From assembly GCF_020103695.1 (NCBI RefSeq), contig NZ_JAHXBF010000008.1, forward strand, positions 310,001 to 374,000: a DNA stretch of 64,000 bases, written 5' to 3'. Positions within the stretch are counted from its first letter, which is position 1, and the number at the start of each line of letters is the position of its first letter. This document shows positions 37,605 to 46,546 of this stretch, in pieces. The notes beneath the pieces are model-generated. The model ran no database searches and was not told where the DNA came from. It saw only the letters and a program-made list of their open reading frames with translations. Made by a program: the position numbers and the translations under genes. This stretch comes from Hyalangium versicolor (GTDB taxonomy: Bacteria; Myxococcota; Myxococcia; Myxococcales; Myxococcaceae).

Positions 37605-39500
37605 GTGCGCGAGGACAAAGGCACTCCCTTCGGTAAGTACGAGCTTCTCGAACGCCTCGGCGTCGGGGGAATGGCGACCGTTTACCGCGCGCGCTACATG
37701 GCCGCGCCTGGTGTCACCAAGCTGGTGGTCATCAAGCGGGTGCTGAGCGAGCTCGCGGAGACTCCTTCCTTCGTGGAGCTGTTCATCCACGAGGCGCGCA
37801 TCTCCGTGGGGCTGAGTCACGGCAACATCGTCCAGGTGTTCGACTTCGGTCAGGTCAACGGCGAGTACTACCTGGCCATGGAGCTGGTCGAGGGCCAGCC
37901 CCTGTCCCGAGTGCTCAAGCGGGCCCAGACGCAGGGGCTCTCGCGGATGCCGCAGCCGCTGGCAGCGAGCATCGCCATCGACCTGTGCAAGGGGCTCCAC
38001 CACGCCCATACGCGCACGGATGAGCAGCGGCGCCCGCTGGGGCTCGTGCATCGGGACGTTTCTCCGGACAACATCCTCATCAGCTACGACGGAGACGTGA
38101 AGATCACCGACTTCGGCATCGCCAAGGTGCAGATGGCGGGGCGACCCATCACCGCCGCGGGGATGGTGAAGGGGAAGTACCTCTACCTCTCGCCAGAACA
38201 GGCGCAGGGGCAGGGCGATCTGGATGCCCGCTCGGATGTGTACGCCGTGGGGGTGGTGCTCTACCGCATGCTCTGTGGCCGCCTGCCCGTGGAGGGGCAG
38301 GACGTCGAGGTCATGGATCGCATCGTCAAGGGCGACATCCCTCCCGCGCTCGAGGTCAACCCGGAACTGGACGGCATGCTGGCCCGGATCGTCATGCGTG
38401 CGCTGGCCACGTCGCGCGGAGCCCGGTTCCAGAGCGCGGAGGAGCTGCAGCTTGCGCTCACGCGCTGGGTCGCCACACGGGCGCCGCTCTTCACGGGCAA
38501 CACCTTGAAGTACCTGATGGGGTGGCTCTACGGCGAGGAGCTGAAGGCGCTGGGGCAGTCGTCCATTCTCCCGCAGGAGTTCCAGGACCACCTCGCGTTG
38601 TGGCGAGACGGGCAGGGCACGGCCGAGGGGCGCAAGGAGGGCTTGGGCAAGGCGAGAACAGTGCAGCTCTCCGAGGCGGTGGGCCCTTCGCGGGATCAGC
38701 AGGGGTTGGGGGCGGCTCCCGACGAGGATGCGGAACGGGAGACGGATGTCCTGACCCAGGAGACCCGTGAAGCGGCCACGACCCAAGCGGGCTCCAACCG
38801 GCGAGGGCGTCGCCCGCGGTGGGTACTCGGGGCTGCGGCGGTGGCAGGTGCGCTCCTGCTGGTGTTCCTGGTGGTGCACGGTCCCCCGCCTCTGGAGATC
38901 CACTCCGAGCCGCCGGGGGCTCAGGTGCGCCTCGATGGAGAGATCCGGGGCGTGACGCCCCTGGTGGTGGAGGACGTCGCGCGGAGCCAGCCCCATACCG
39001 TGGAGCTGATCCTCCTGGGCTGGAAGCGATGGGAGCAGGTGTTCGAGCCCGGTGCGCTCGACAAGAAGGTGGAGGTGGAGCTGGAGGAATTGCAGCAGCC
39101 GCCCCCACCCCCTGTGGCCGCTGCTCCAGAGCCGCCCCCCGAGCCCACCAAGGATCCCGTGCGGCCCAAGCCCACAACGCGCCCACCCACGCCTGGGCTG
39201 AAGATCACCGCCGCGTCCAAGCCCTCCCAGGAGGCTGCCACCGCGAAGTACAAGCAGGGGTTGAAGCAGTTGGCCAGGGGGCAGCTCGTCAGTGCCAAGG
39301 AATCGTTCTGGGAGTGTCTCGCGAACGATCCCAAGGCGGCTCGTTGTTTCCGCCGGCTGGGAGAGGTCTCCGCGCGGCTCGGGAACAAAGAGGAGGCCCT
39401 GGAGTACTACGGGCGTTTCCTGGAGCTTGATCCTCGGGGTGATGGGGCCGGGGAGGCTCGGGCCTATATCCGGGAGCAGCGCCGCCAGGGGGGCAAGTAG
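37605..39500 (+). CDS. Membrane Ser/Thr protein kinase with PEGA domain and TPR-like tail
   Basis: 631 residues from a GTG. The Hanks-type kinase domain spans residues about 10-280: glycine loop LGVGGMATVYRA, Lys in VVIKRVL, HRDVSPDNIL catalytic loop and DFG in ITDFGIAK, then SPEQAQG. A variable linker of about 125 residues leads to one membrane helix at about 405-426 (WVLGAAAVAGALLLVFLVVHG), so the rest is outside the cytoplasm: a PEGA domain (IHSEPPGAQVRLDGE), a Pro-rich spacer and a C-terminal TPR-like repeat (GLKQLARGQLVSAKESFWE). This is the common myxobacterial eukaryotic-like kinase layout. The PP2C at 60085 could be a counterpart. Confidence 0.93.
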   Translation: MREDKGTPFGKYELLERLGVGGMATVYRARYMAAPGVTKLVVIKRVLSELAETPSFVELFIHEARISVGLSHGNIVQVFDFGQVNGEYYLAMELVEGQPLSRVLKRAQTQGLSRMPQPLAASIAIDLCKGLHHAHTRTDEQRRPLGLVHRDVSPDNILISYDGDVKITDFGIAKVQMAGRPITAAGMVKGKYLYLSPEQAQGQGDLDARSDVYAVGVVLYRMLCGRLPVEGQDVEVMDRIVKGDIPPALEVNPELDGMLARIVMRALATSRGARFQSAEELQLALTRWVATRAPLFTGNTLKYLMGWLYGEELKALGQSSILPQEFQDHLALWRDGQGTAEGRKEGLGKARTVQLSEAVGPSRDQQGLGAAPDEDAERETDVLTQETREAATTQAGSNRRGRRPRWVLGAAAVAGALLLVFLVVHGPPPLEIHSEPPGAQVRLDGEIRGVTPLVVEDVARSQPHTVELILLGWKRWEQVFEPGALDKKVEVELEELQQPPPPPVAAAPEPPPEPTKDPVRPKPTTRPPTPGLKITAASKPSQEAATAKYKQGLKQLARGQLVSAKESFWECLANDPKAARCFRRLGEVSARLGNKEEALEYYGRFLELDPRGDGAGEARAYIREQRRQGGK

Positions 39501-39535
39501 CTCCCGAGCCAACGCTCCCAAGCTCTGTCGCCGTC

Positions 39536-40306
39536 ATGTTCCTCGCTCTCTCCAAGATCCTGGATTTGTTCCTCGGCCCGCTGACCTGGGCGGTGCTGTT
39601 CATCGTGGCCGGGTTGGTCCTGCGTCGAAGGGCGCGGCTGTCCATCGGGCTGCAGGTGTTCGGGCTGGCGGTGCTCTACATCTTCTCCATCGAGCCCACG
39701 GCCGGGATGCTCCTGCGGTGGACGGAGCGCGGGGTGAAGGAGACGTACCGAGATGACGTCGTCTACGACGCGGTCATCGTCCTGGGTGGAGGGCTGGACC
39801 CCGATGCGACGGAGACGTCGGGCCGGCCTGAGTACAATGGGGCGGGCGATCGCATCATGCGCGGCTTCGAGCTGCTGAAAGAGGGGCATGCCCGCTACGC
39901 GTTGATCTCCGGAGGCTCGCTGGATCCGAGGCCGGAGGCCGTCGTCGAGGCAGGGGTGCTCTCCAAGCAACTCCAGCAGTGGGGCATCGAACCCGGGCGC
40001 ATCTTCACCGAGGGCAAGAGCCGCAACACGCGGGAGAACGCGCTGGGCTCGGAGAAGATCATCCGCGAGCAGGGATGGAAGTCGCTGCTGTTGGTGACGA
40101 GCGCGGCGCACATGCCCCGGGCGTATGGGTGTTTCGCGGCCCTGGGGATCCGGCCGGACACCTTCTTGGCGGATGTCCGGTCTCCTCCCGGGAAGCGGCC
40201 GCCGAGCTGGTTGCCCAGGTCCTATCACCTGAGCGTCAGCTCGGATGCGCTGCGCGAGCTGGCCGGACGGTGGGTGTATCGGATACGCGGCTGGACGAAC
40301 GAGTAG
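39536..40306 (+). CDS. YdcF family (DUF218) membrane protein
   Basis: 256 residues. Two N-terminal membrane helices (about 10-30 and 37-55) lead to a DUF218 domain: DAVIVLGGGLDPDATETSGRPEYNGAGDRI, ALISGGSLDPR, FTEGKSRNTRENALGS and LLVTSAAHMPRAYGCF. Relatives such as E. coli SanA and YdcF are inner-membrane-linked proteins tied to envelope barrier function; substrates are not defined. It starts 35 bp after the kinase gene. Confidence 0.9.
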   Translation: MFLALSKILDLFLGPLTWAVLFIVAGLVLRRRARLSIGLQVFGLAVLYIFSIEPTAGMLLRWTERGVKETYRDDVVYDAVIVLGGGLDPDATETSGRPEYNGAGDRIMRGFELLKEGHARYALISGGSLDPRPEAVVEAGVLSKQLQQWGIEPGRIFTEGKSRNTRENALGSEKIIREQGWKSLLLVTSAAHMPRAYGCFAALGIRPDTFLADVRSPPGKRPPSWLPRSYHLSVSSDALRELAGRWVYRIRGWTNE

Positions 40307-40325
40307 GCGATGCCGTGGTACAAGA

Positions 40326-41417
40326 GTGTTCCAATCCGTTCTGGAGCAATCCTTGGCAGCCCCCGCTTCATCCATCAAAGCCGTCATCGCCGCGCTGTCT
40401 GGCAATGTCCTCGTCACCCTGATCAAGTTCGTGGCGTTCTTCATGTCCGGTTCGGGAGCCATGCTCTCGGAGGCCATCCACTCGGCCGCGGACACGGGCA
40501 ACCAGGTGCTGCTCTTCCTGGGCCTCAAGCGCGCAAGCCGTGAGCGAGACGAGGAGTTCCACTACGGCTATGGCGGAGAGCGCTTCATCTTTGGGATCCT
40601 CTCGGCCTCAGGCATCTTCTTCGTGGGCTGTGGCGTCACCGTCTACCACGGCATCACGTCGCTCCTGCATCCGCACCAGCCGGAGATCGGCCCCAGCACC
40701 TTCGCGGTGTTGGGCGTCTCCTTCCTTATCGAGGGCGGTGTCCTCCTCTATGCCGTGCGCGGCGTGCTGAAGCAGGCTCAGGGAGCGCCTTTCTTCCGCT
40801 ACGTTCGCGAAAAAGCCGATCCCGCCACGTTGGCCATCTTGCTGGAGGACGGCGCGGCGGTGCTGGGCCTGTTCCTCGCCGCAGCGGGTATCCTCCTGGC
40901 CTACCTTACGGGCAATGCACTCTTCGACTCGCTGGCGTCCATCATCGTCGGCCTGTTGCTGGGGCTCATCGCCATCTTCCTGGTGGTGGAGAACCGCGAC
41001 CTGCTGCTGGGCCAGGCCGTACCGGACGAGGTGGGGCAGCGCTTCGTGGACGTCATCCGCGCTCGGTCCAGCATCGCGGACATCCATGACGTGAAGACGC
41101 GGCAGCTCACTCCGGAGACCTTCACCTTCAAGGCCGAGATTCGCTTCAGCGCGACCTTCGTGGCGGCGAAGCTGGCCGAGGCGCTCCCTTCAGAGAGGCT
41201 GGCTCACACGGGCGAGGCGCGCGAGCGGATGTTCCAGGAAGCAGCCCAGCACCTCATTCGGGTCCTCAGCGAGGAGATCGACGCCATCGAGGCCGAGGTG
41301 CGCACCGCCATCCCCGAAGCGAAGCATATCGACCTGGAACTGGAACACCTGCCGGCTGCCCAGATCAGTGCTTATGCCGATGATGGAGATCGGAAACGTG
41401 CGGATGGTCGTGGGTGA
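40326..41417 (+). CDS. Cation diffusion facilitator (zinc-type) transporter
   Basis: 363 residues with about six membrane helices. The SEAIHSAADTGNQ motif in TM2 carries the metal-binding His and Asp, and LFDSLASI in TM5 the second Asp. The ERDEEFHYGYGGERF loop and the overall order resemble the ZnT9-like branch of CDF proteins. A soluble C-terminal domain (DIHDVKTRQLTPETF) follows. GTG at 40326 is chosen because the CDF fold starts soon after; upstream ATG/GTG options exist. The last 53 bp overlap the end of the convergent DMT gene. Confidence 0.86.
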   Translation: MFQSVLEQSLAAPASSIKAVIAALSGNVLVTLIKFVAFFMSGSGAMLSEAIHSAADTGNQVLLFLGLKRASRERDEEFHYGYGGERFIFGILSASGIFFVGCGVTVYHGITSLLHPHQPEIGPSTFAVLGVSFLIEGGVLLYAVRGVLKQAQGAPFFRYVREKADPATLAILLEDGAAVLGLFLAAAGILLAYLTGNALFDSLASIIVGLLLGLIAIFLVVENRDLLLGQAVPDEVGQRFVDVIRARSSIADIHDVKTRQLTPETFTFKAEIRFSATFVAAKLAEALPSERLAHTGEARERMFQEAAQHLIRVLSEEIDAIEAEVRTAIPEAKHIDLELEHLPAAQISAYADDGDRKRADGRG

Positions 41418-42432
41418 TCGGGGCATGTTGGTGGGGATGGCTGTGGGGCTCGGTGGTGTCCGTGCCAAGCGGGTGCGCGTGCTCGTGGTGAGCATCGTGG
41501 ACGTGCAGATGTTCGTGAGTCAGCGCCTCATGCGTGTGCGTATGGCCATGCCGTTCGCGTAGCAGCAGCACGACTCCTACGGCCATCAACGCTCCCGCCA
41601 GCAGATCCAGGGGCCTCAACCGCTCGCCGAGCAGGGGCACCGCCGCCAGGGCTCCCACGAATGGGGCCGTGGCGAAGTAGGCCGCCTCGCGTGCCGCGCC
41701 CAGCAGGCGCAGGGCATACGCGTCCAGGACGATGGACAGGCCGTAGCTGGCGAAGCCGAGCACCAGGGTAGCCGCCAGCACTCGGGGAGATGGGAAGGGC
41801 TGCCCGGTGAGCCAGGCCAGCACCAGCGTGCACGCACCGGAGCCCAGCGCCTTGATTCGCACCAGGGAGAGCGGGTCCTTCAGGGACAGCCGCTGGGTGA
41901 GGTTGTTGTCCACGGCCCACGAGAGGCACGCGCCGGCCAGCGCCAGCACGCCGAGCACATCCCCGCGCAGCTCCCCCTCCTGGAGGCCCAGGACCATGGC
42001 GCCCGTCATGATGGAGACGGCGGACAAGGCACCCGCGCGCCCCAAGTGCTCTCCGAAGACGAGCAGTGCCAGGAGGATGGTGAACGGACCCTCCAGGTTG
42101 AGCATCAAGGAGGCCGTCACGCCGGTGAGCCGCGCCAGTCCCGTCAGCATCAACACCGGGCCCAGGATGCCTCCGCAGAGGATCACTCCGAGCAGCAGGG
42201 GCACGTCCTTGCTCCCGAGGCGTGCTTCACGCTGGGAGCCACCTGTCGGGCTCATCCGTCGCAGTGCTTCGAGACAGGTCAGCCCCAGCCCGCCGCCCAG
42301 GTAGAGGAGCGAGGCCAGCACCAGGGGCGTGCTGGACGGCAGGAGCAGCTTGGCCATCGGCGCGCTGAGCCCGAAGAGGGCTGCGGCGGACAGGCCCATC
42401 ACCGCTCCTTTGACGCTGGGGGTCACCGGCAC
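41365..42432 (-). CDS. DMT/EamA transporter with a His-rich C-terminal tail
   Basis: 355 residues from a GTG with GGAG seven bases upstream. Ten helices in two EamA repeats (about 7-145 and 160-290). From residue about 292 the last 64 residues contain 23 His (for example HGHTHTHEALTHEHLHVHD and HHRHKH), a cytoplasmic metal-binding tail typical of Zn/Ni/Co handling proteins. It converges on the CDF transporter and the two genes overlap tail-to-tail for 53 bp (41365-41417), within the end of the His-rich tail. Divalent-metal transport or sensing is inferred. Confidence 0.85.
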   Translation of the reverse strand: MPVTPSVKGAVMGLSAAALFGLSAPMAKLLLPSSTPLVLASLLYLGGGLGLTCLEALRRMSPTGGSQREARLGSKDVPLLLGVILCGGILGPVLMLTGLARLTGVTASLMLNLEGPFTILLALLVFGEHLGRAGALSAVSIMTGAMVLGLQEGELRGDVLGVLALAGACLSWAVDNNLTQRLSLKDPLSLVRIKALGSGACTLVLAWLTGQPFPSPRVLAATLVLGFASYGLSIVLDAYALRLLGAAREAAYFATAPFVGALAAVPLLGERLRPLDLLAGALMAVGVVLLLRERHGHTHTHEALTHEHLHVHDAHHEHAHPLGTDTTEPHSHPHQHAPITHDHPHVSDLHHRHKH

Positions 42433-42709
42433 GAGCGTTCTCCTTGTCGCAGCCAGGCAGGCAGGAGGAGCAATGACTATTGACGGTAGTAGAGAGCACC
42501 TTGAAGAAGCGCAATTGGGAGGCGTTCGGCACGTTGGAAGCGGCTGTCATGGACGGTCTGGCCTGTACACACCGGCGATCTCCCAGCGGGGATGGATGGG
42601 TCGCTCCTGGACAGGCTCACGCAGCTCATTGCGCAGAAGTGGGGACGCCGGTGATGGGATTGCTCGCCCTCCTTGCTGAAGCCGCTCAGTGAACTTGCCG
42701 AGCTCCGCG

Positions 42710-44329
42710 TCAGCGCGTCGCGGCCGCCGGTGCGCACTCTCCGCCCTGGAGGCTGCCACCCTGGAGACGCTGGATGCGGCCGTCTCCTGTCGGCATGGGC
42801 GCGGGCTTGCCGCCGCGCAGGGCATCGCTCAGCACGTCTCGCGGGGTGCGGCCCTCCTGGAGCGCGGGCGTGGGCGAGAGGGTGCGGAACATCTCGTAGC
42901 CGTCCTTGCCTCCCGCGAGGAAGCTGAGTGTGGCCAGGGTATATGACGCCTTCGGGGACAGCGGCTTGCCGCCCACCGTGACGCAGAGGACCCGTTGGCC
43001 CTTGGGGCGGCTCGGATCGAAGGCGAAGCGCAGGCCGGAGACCTGGAGGAAACGCCCGGGCGGATCAGCCACCTCTTCGATCTTGCTGACAGCGTTCTCC
43101 AGCGCTGCGTGGAGGATGTCCCCCGTTACCTGGAGCTTCACCAACTGATCCCGGTACGGGAAGATGGAGAGCATCTCGCGCCGGGTGAGCTCTCCGGCGG
43201 GGAAGATGGTGTCGCCACGGATGGCGCCGCCGTTGACCAGGGCCACGTCGGTACCGGCGGCCTGCCGCAGCGCATCCGCGATCAGCGAGCCCAGGTTCGT
43301 CTCCTGCGTGCGGACCACCGTCTTGCGCGCGTCGAGCGGAACCGGCGTACTGCCGACGCGCTGTGACAGCTCGGCGACCAGCGGGGCGTACTTCTGCAGG
43401 GCCTCGACGAAGGTGGGATCGTCCGGGATGGCGTCCGTCACCGGGTACACCTTCCAGTCGACCTTCTTCACCTTGCCGCTCTTGCCGTCCACCTCCAGCG
43501 TGACGCGGCCCAGCTCCACGGCATCCGCGGCCACCTTGAAGATGGGGACGCCCGTGGAGCGATCCTCGATCCGGATGTGATCGTGCCCTCCGATGATGAC
43601 GTCCACCGGAGCGCAGCGCGCCAGCTCCTGATCGTCGTCAACCTCCAGGTGGGTGAGCGCGATGATGACGGTGGCGCCCTGGGCGCGCAGCCGGGAGATG
43701 ACAGGCTTGGCCGTGGAGCAGATGTCGCGGATGTTCGTGTCCTGGGACACGCTCGAGGACACCTCGGTCTCCGGGAGCAGCAGGCCGAAGAGGCCCACCT
43801 TCACGCCGTCCAACTGCACCATCATGTAGGGGTGGAGCCCCTCGAAGGGGCGGCCCGAGTGGTTGTCGAAGATGTTCGCCGCGAGCCACGGGAAGCGCGA
43901 GGCCTTGATGCGCTCGCGCAGCACCTCATCGCCGAAGTCGAAGTCATGGTTGCCGGGCACGGCGTAGTCCACGCCGAGGGCGTTCCATGCGTCGATCATC
44001 TGCTGGCCCTGCAGCGGCTTGCCACCGATCTGGCTGATGGACTCAACGGAGGGGGCCAGGGTGTCCCCGGCGAAGAGCGTCAGCGTGTTCTTCTGCTGGT
44101 TCTCCGCGAGGATCTGCTTGCGCAATGTGGCAACGCGGGCGAGCCCACCCACGCGGCCCCCTTCCAGCGGGGCGAACTGATACACGTCATTGAGCTGGAG
44201 CAGGGTGATGCGGACAGTCTCCGGGGGCGCCACGGGCTTCGTGACCGAGAGGCAGCCGAGCCCGAGGCAGAAGCTGAGGGCCAGCACTCGCGACGACCAG
44301 CGGGAGAGAGGGCGGCGCACGGCGTTCAA
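42710..44329 (-). CDS. 5'-nucleotidase / 2',3'-cyclic phosphodiesterase family lipoprotein
   Basis: 539 residues. TTG at 44329 is chosen because GGAGGTGA lies at ideal distance; the next residues form a signal peptide ending GLGC (lipobox). The metallophosphoesterase domain has LLQLNDVYQF, LFAGDTL, GNHDFDFG, ALTHLEVDDDQ and GGHDHI, and the substrate domain NLGSLIADAL, LVNGGAIRGD and FPYRDQL. It probably degrades external nucleotides or nucleotide sugars at the cell surface. An alternate GTG start lies at 44320. Confidence 0.9.
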   Translation of the reverse strand: MNAVRRPLSRWSSRVLALSFCLGLGCLSVTKPVAPPETVRITLLQLNDVYQFAPLEGGRVGGLARVATLRKQILAENQQKNTLTLFAGDTLAPSVESISQIGGKPLQGQQMIDAWNALGVDYAVPGNHDFDFGDEVLRERIKASRFPWLAANIFDNHSGRPFEGLHPYMMVQLDGVKVGLFGLLLPETEVSSSVSQDTNIRDICSTAKPVISRLRAQGATVIIALTHLEVDDDQELARCAPVDVIIGGHDHIRIEDRSTGVPIFKVAADAVELGRVTLEVDGKSGKVKKVDWKVYPVTDAIPDDPTFVEALQKYAPLVAELSQRVGSTPVPLDARKTVVRTQETNLGSLIADALRQAAGTDVALVNGGAIRGDTIFPAGELTRREMLSIFPYRDQLVKLQVTGDILHAALENAVSKIEEVADPPGRFLQVSGLRFAFDPSRPKGQRVLCVTVGGKPLSPKASYTLATLSFLAGGKDGYEMFRTLSPTPALQEGRTPRDVLSDALRGGKPAPMPTGDGRIQRLQGGSLQGGECAPAAATR

Positions 44330-44376
44330 GGATGTCACCTCCAAGGGACGCGGACCTTACCCTCCCTGGGACCGCG

Positions 44377-45411
44377 CTACATCCACTTGAAGTAGCGTAC
44401 CGCGATCACGAAGGGGATCAGGCCCCACACCCCCAGTATCAGCACCTGGGGCCAGAGGGCGAGCAGGGAAGTTCCATCCAGCATGATGGCGCGCAGCCCG
44501 TCGTTCAGGGCGGTGAGCGGCAGGAACTGGATGACGGGTTGGAACCAGTCCGGGAAGTTGGACGCGGAGAAGAACACCCCGGACAGCACCGTCATGGGCA
44601 TGGAGGTGAGGTTCATCAGCCCGCTGGCCGTCTGGGAGGTGGTGGCCCGGCTGCAGATGAAGAGGGAGAAGCCCGCGAAGGACATGGCGCCCCAGAGCCC
44701 CAGGACGATGAACGACAGCAGGTTGCCGAACATCCGCACGTCGAAGAACACTCGCGAGAAGACGACGAAGAAGAGGATCTCCGCCACGGCGAGCATGCTC
44801 CGGCCGATCATGAAGGAGAGCAGGAACTGGGTGCGCTTCATGGGCGTGGCGACGAGCCGCTTGAGGAGCTTGCCGGTGCGCATCTCCACCAGCGCGAAGC
44901 CGAGCCCCCACAGGCTGGAGCTCATGAGCGCGAAGCCGAGCAGCCCGGGGATGAGGAAGTCGATGTAGCGCGAGCCCGGTGCAGTCACCTGCTGGTTGCG
45001 CACCGAGACATGGTCCGCGCGTCCGTTCAGCCGCTCGAGTGCATCCACGACCATGAGCCGCGCGGTGCGCCCGTCCGACTGCATGGGATCGGTGATCAGC
45101 TCGGGCTGAGAGCTGGGGATGAGGACCAGGGCCACGCGGCCTCGGCGCAGTGCATCGCGCCCCTCGGCCTCGGACATCTGCCTTGCTGTCAGTCCGTCCA
45201 CGGCCTCCAGGGCGGGGACGAGCCGGTCCGCGTCCGGGCTTTCCACCACAGCCACGGCCAGCTCTGGGAGGGCGCGGTTGCGGAAGGCCAACCCGAGTGC
45301 CAGGGAGGTGAGCAGCGGGAATGCGAAGACCCAGAAGAGGGCGGCGGGCTCTCGCAGGAACCCGCGCATGCGGAAGAGCACGAGCTGCCACAGCGGATGC
45401 TGGGAGTTCAT
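44377..45411 (-). CDS. ABC-2 family transporter permease
   Basis: 344 residues. One N-terminal helix, an extracytoplasmic domain of about 110 residues, then five helices with the ABC-2 signature region MPMTVLSGVFFSASNFPDW and LPLTALNDGLRAIM. The ATG overlaps the stop of the ATPase gene by 4 bp (ATGA). It would export a lipid, drug or polymer together with the ATPase. Confidence 0.92.
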   Translation of the reverse strand: MNSQHPLWQLVLFRMRGFLREPAALFWVFAFPLLTSLALGLAFRNRALPELAVAVVESPDADRLVPALEAVDGLTARQMSEAEGRDALRRGRVALVLIPSSQPELITDPMQSDGRTARLMVVDALERLNGRADHVSVRNQQVTAPGSRYIDFLIPGLLGFALMSSSLWGLGFALVEMRTGKLLKRLVATPMKRTQFLLSFMIGRSMLAVAEILFFVVFSRVFFDVRMFGNLLSFIVLGLWGAMSFAGFSLFICSRATTSQTASGLMNLTSMPMTVLSGVFFSASNFPDWFQPVIQFLPLTALNDGLRAIMLDGTSLLALWPQVLILGVWGLIPFVIAVRYFKWM

Positions 45412-46370
45412 GGCTGGGCATCCTCGCGCAGGCTGCGGCCGGTGAAGGCCAGGAACACGTCATCGAGCGTGGCCTGGCGGGTGGAGAGGTGCGCCAGGGT
45501 CGCGCCGCGCGCCGAGACGATCGAGAGCACTCCCGGTAATGCCCGGTGCAGTTCCTTCACGGAGAGGGTGTGGCCTTCGACGCGAGGTCGGGATGCAACG
45601 AGCGTGGGTACCTCGGCGAAGGCGTCGGCTGGGAGATGGGGCGTGGTGGCGAACTCGATGACCTGCTCGGCGCCCGTGGCGGCGATGAGCTGGGCCGGCG
45701 AGCCTCGGGCGACGATGCGGCCGTGGTCCATGATGATGACCTGGTCGCAGAGCACCTGGGCTTCTTCCATATAGTGGGTCGTCAGGACGACGGTGCGGCC
45801 CTTGCCCTTGAGACCCTCGATGACGTCCCAGAGGGCGCGGCGAGACTGGGGATCGAGGCTCGTGGTGGGCTCGTCGAGGAAGAGGATCTCTGGATCCGAG
45901 GCCAGCGCTACCGCGAGCGCCAACCGCTGCTTCTGGCCTCCGGACAGCTTCGAGACGTGGGCCGAGCGCTTCTCCTCCAGCTTGACGAGGGCGATGGCTT
46001 CTTCGACCGACAGCCCTCGCTTGTAGAAGGAGCGGAAGAGACGCACGGTCTCCTCGACGCTGAGGCGCGGGTGGAAGTGTGTCTCCTGGAGCGCGATGCC
46101 GATGCGCTCGCGGAGTTCGCCGGCTTCGTGGAGCCAGTTTCGGCCGAGCAGCCGTACCTCTCCGGAGGTGGGTTGCTGAAGACCTTCGAGGATCTCCACG
46201 GTCGTCGTCTTGCCGGCGCCGTTGGGGCCGAGCAGGCCGACACACTGGCCCACGGGGACTTCGAAGTCGGTGCCAGCGACGGCGACCACGTCCTCGAAGC
46301 GTTTGACGAGTCCGCGCACCTCGATGGCGAGCGCGGGAGAGGAAGGAGTGGAGCTGGGCGAGGGGGACAC
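45408..46370 (-). CDS. ABC transporter ATP-binding protein
   Basis: 320 residues from a GTG with GGGAG eight bases upstream. Walker A GPNGAGKTT near 52, Q-loop ALQETHF, signature LSGGQKQRLALA, Walker B ILFLDEPTTSLD and H-loop LTTHYMEEA. The C-terminal part (about 230-320) is a daunorubicin/NatA-type extension. It pairs with the following permease gene. Confidence 0.95.
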   Translation of the reverse strand: MSPSPSSTPSSPALAIEVRGLVKRFEDVVAVAGTDFEVPVGQCVGLLGPNGAGKTTTVEILEGLQQPTSGEVRLLGRNWLHEAGELRERIGIALQETHFHPRLSVEETVRLFRSFYKRGLSVEEAIALVKLEEKRSAHVSKLSGGQKQRLALAVALASDPEILFLDEPTTSLDPQSRRALWDVIEGLKGKGRTVVLTTHYMEEAQVLCDQVIIMDHGRIVARGSPAQLIAATGAEQVIEFATTPHLPADAFAEVPTLVASRPRVEGHTLSVKELHRALPGVLSIVSARGATLAHLSTRQATLDDVFLAFTGRSLREDAQP

Positions 46371-46546
46371 GGGGAGGACTCCCAGAGCCTTCTCATAGCG
46401 TGATACCTCCGGCGGAGTACAGCGTGCCCAATGTCTTGTTCCGCATGCTTCCGCCCCGTTTCGCATCCGCAAGTGAGAACCACCCGGCACTGCGAAGCAC
46501 GGAGCGCTTGTCTGGCCCTACGCGGCCACAGGCACGAGGGAAGACC

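Noticed and set aside
42433-42709. Open frame of 86 codons in the gap between the DMT and nucleotidase genes
   Set aside because: No ribosome-binding site, no recognisable domain, and composition of noncoding DNA.
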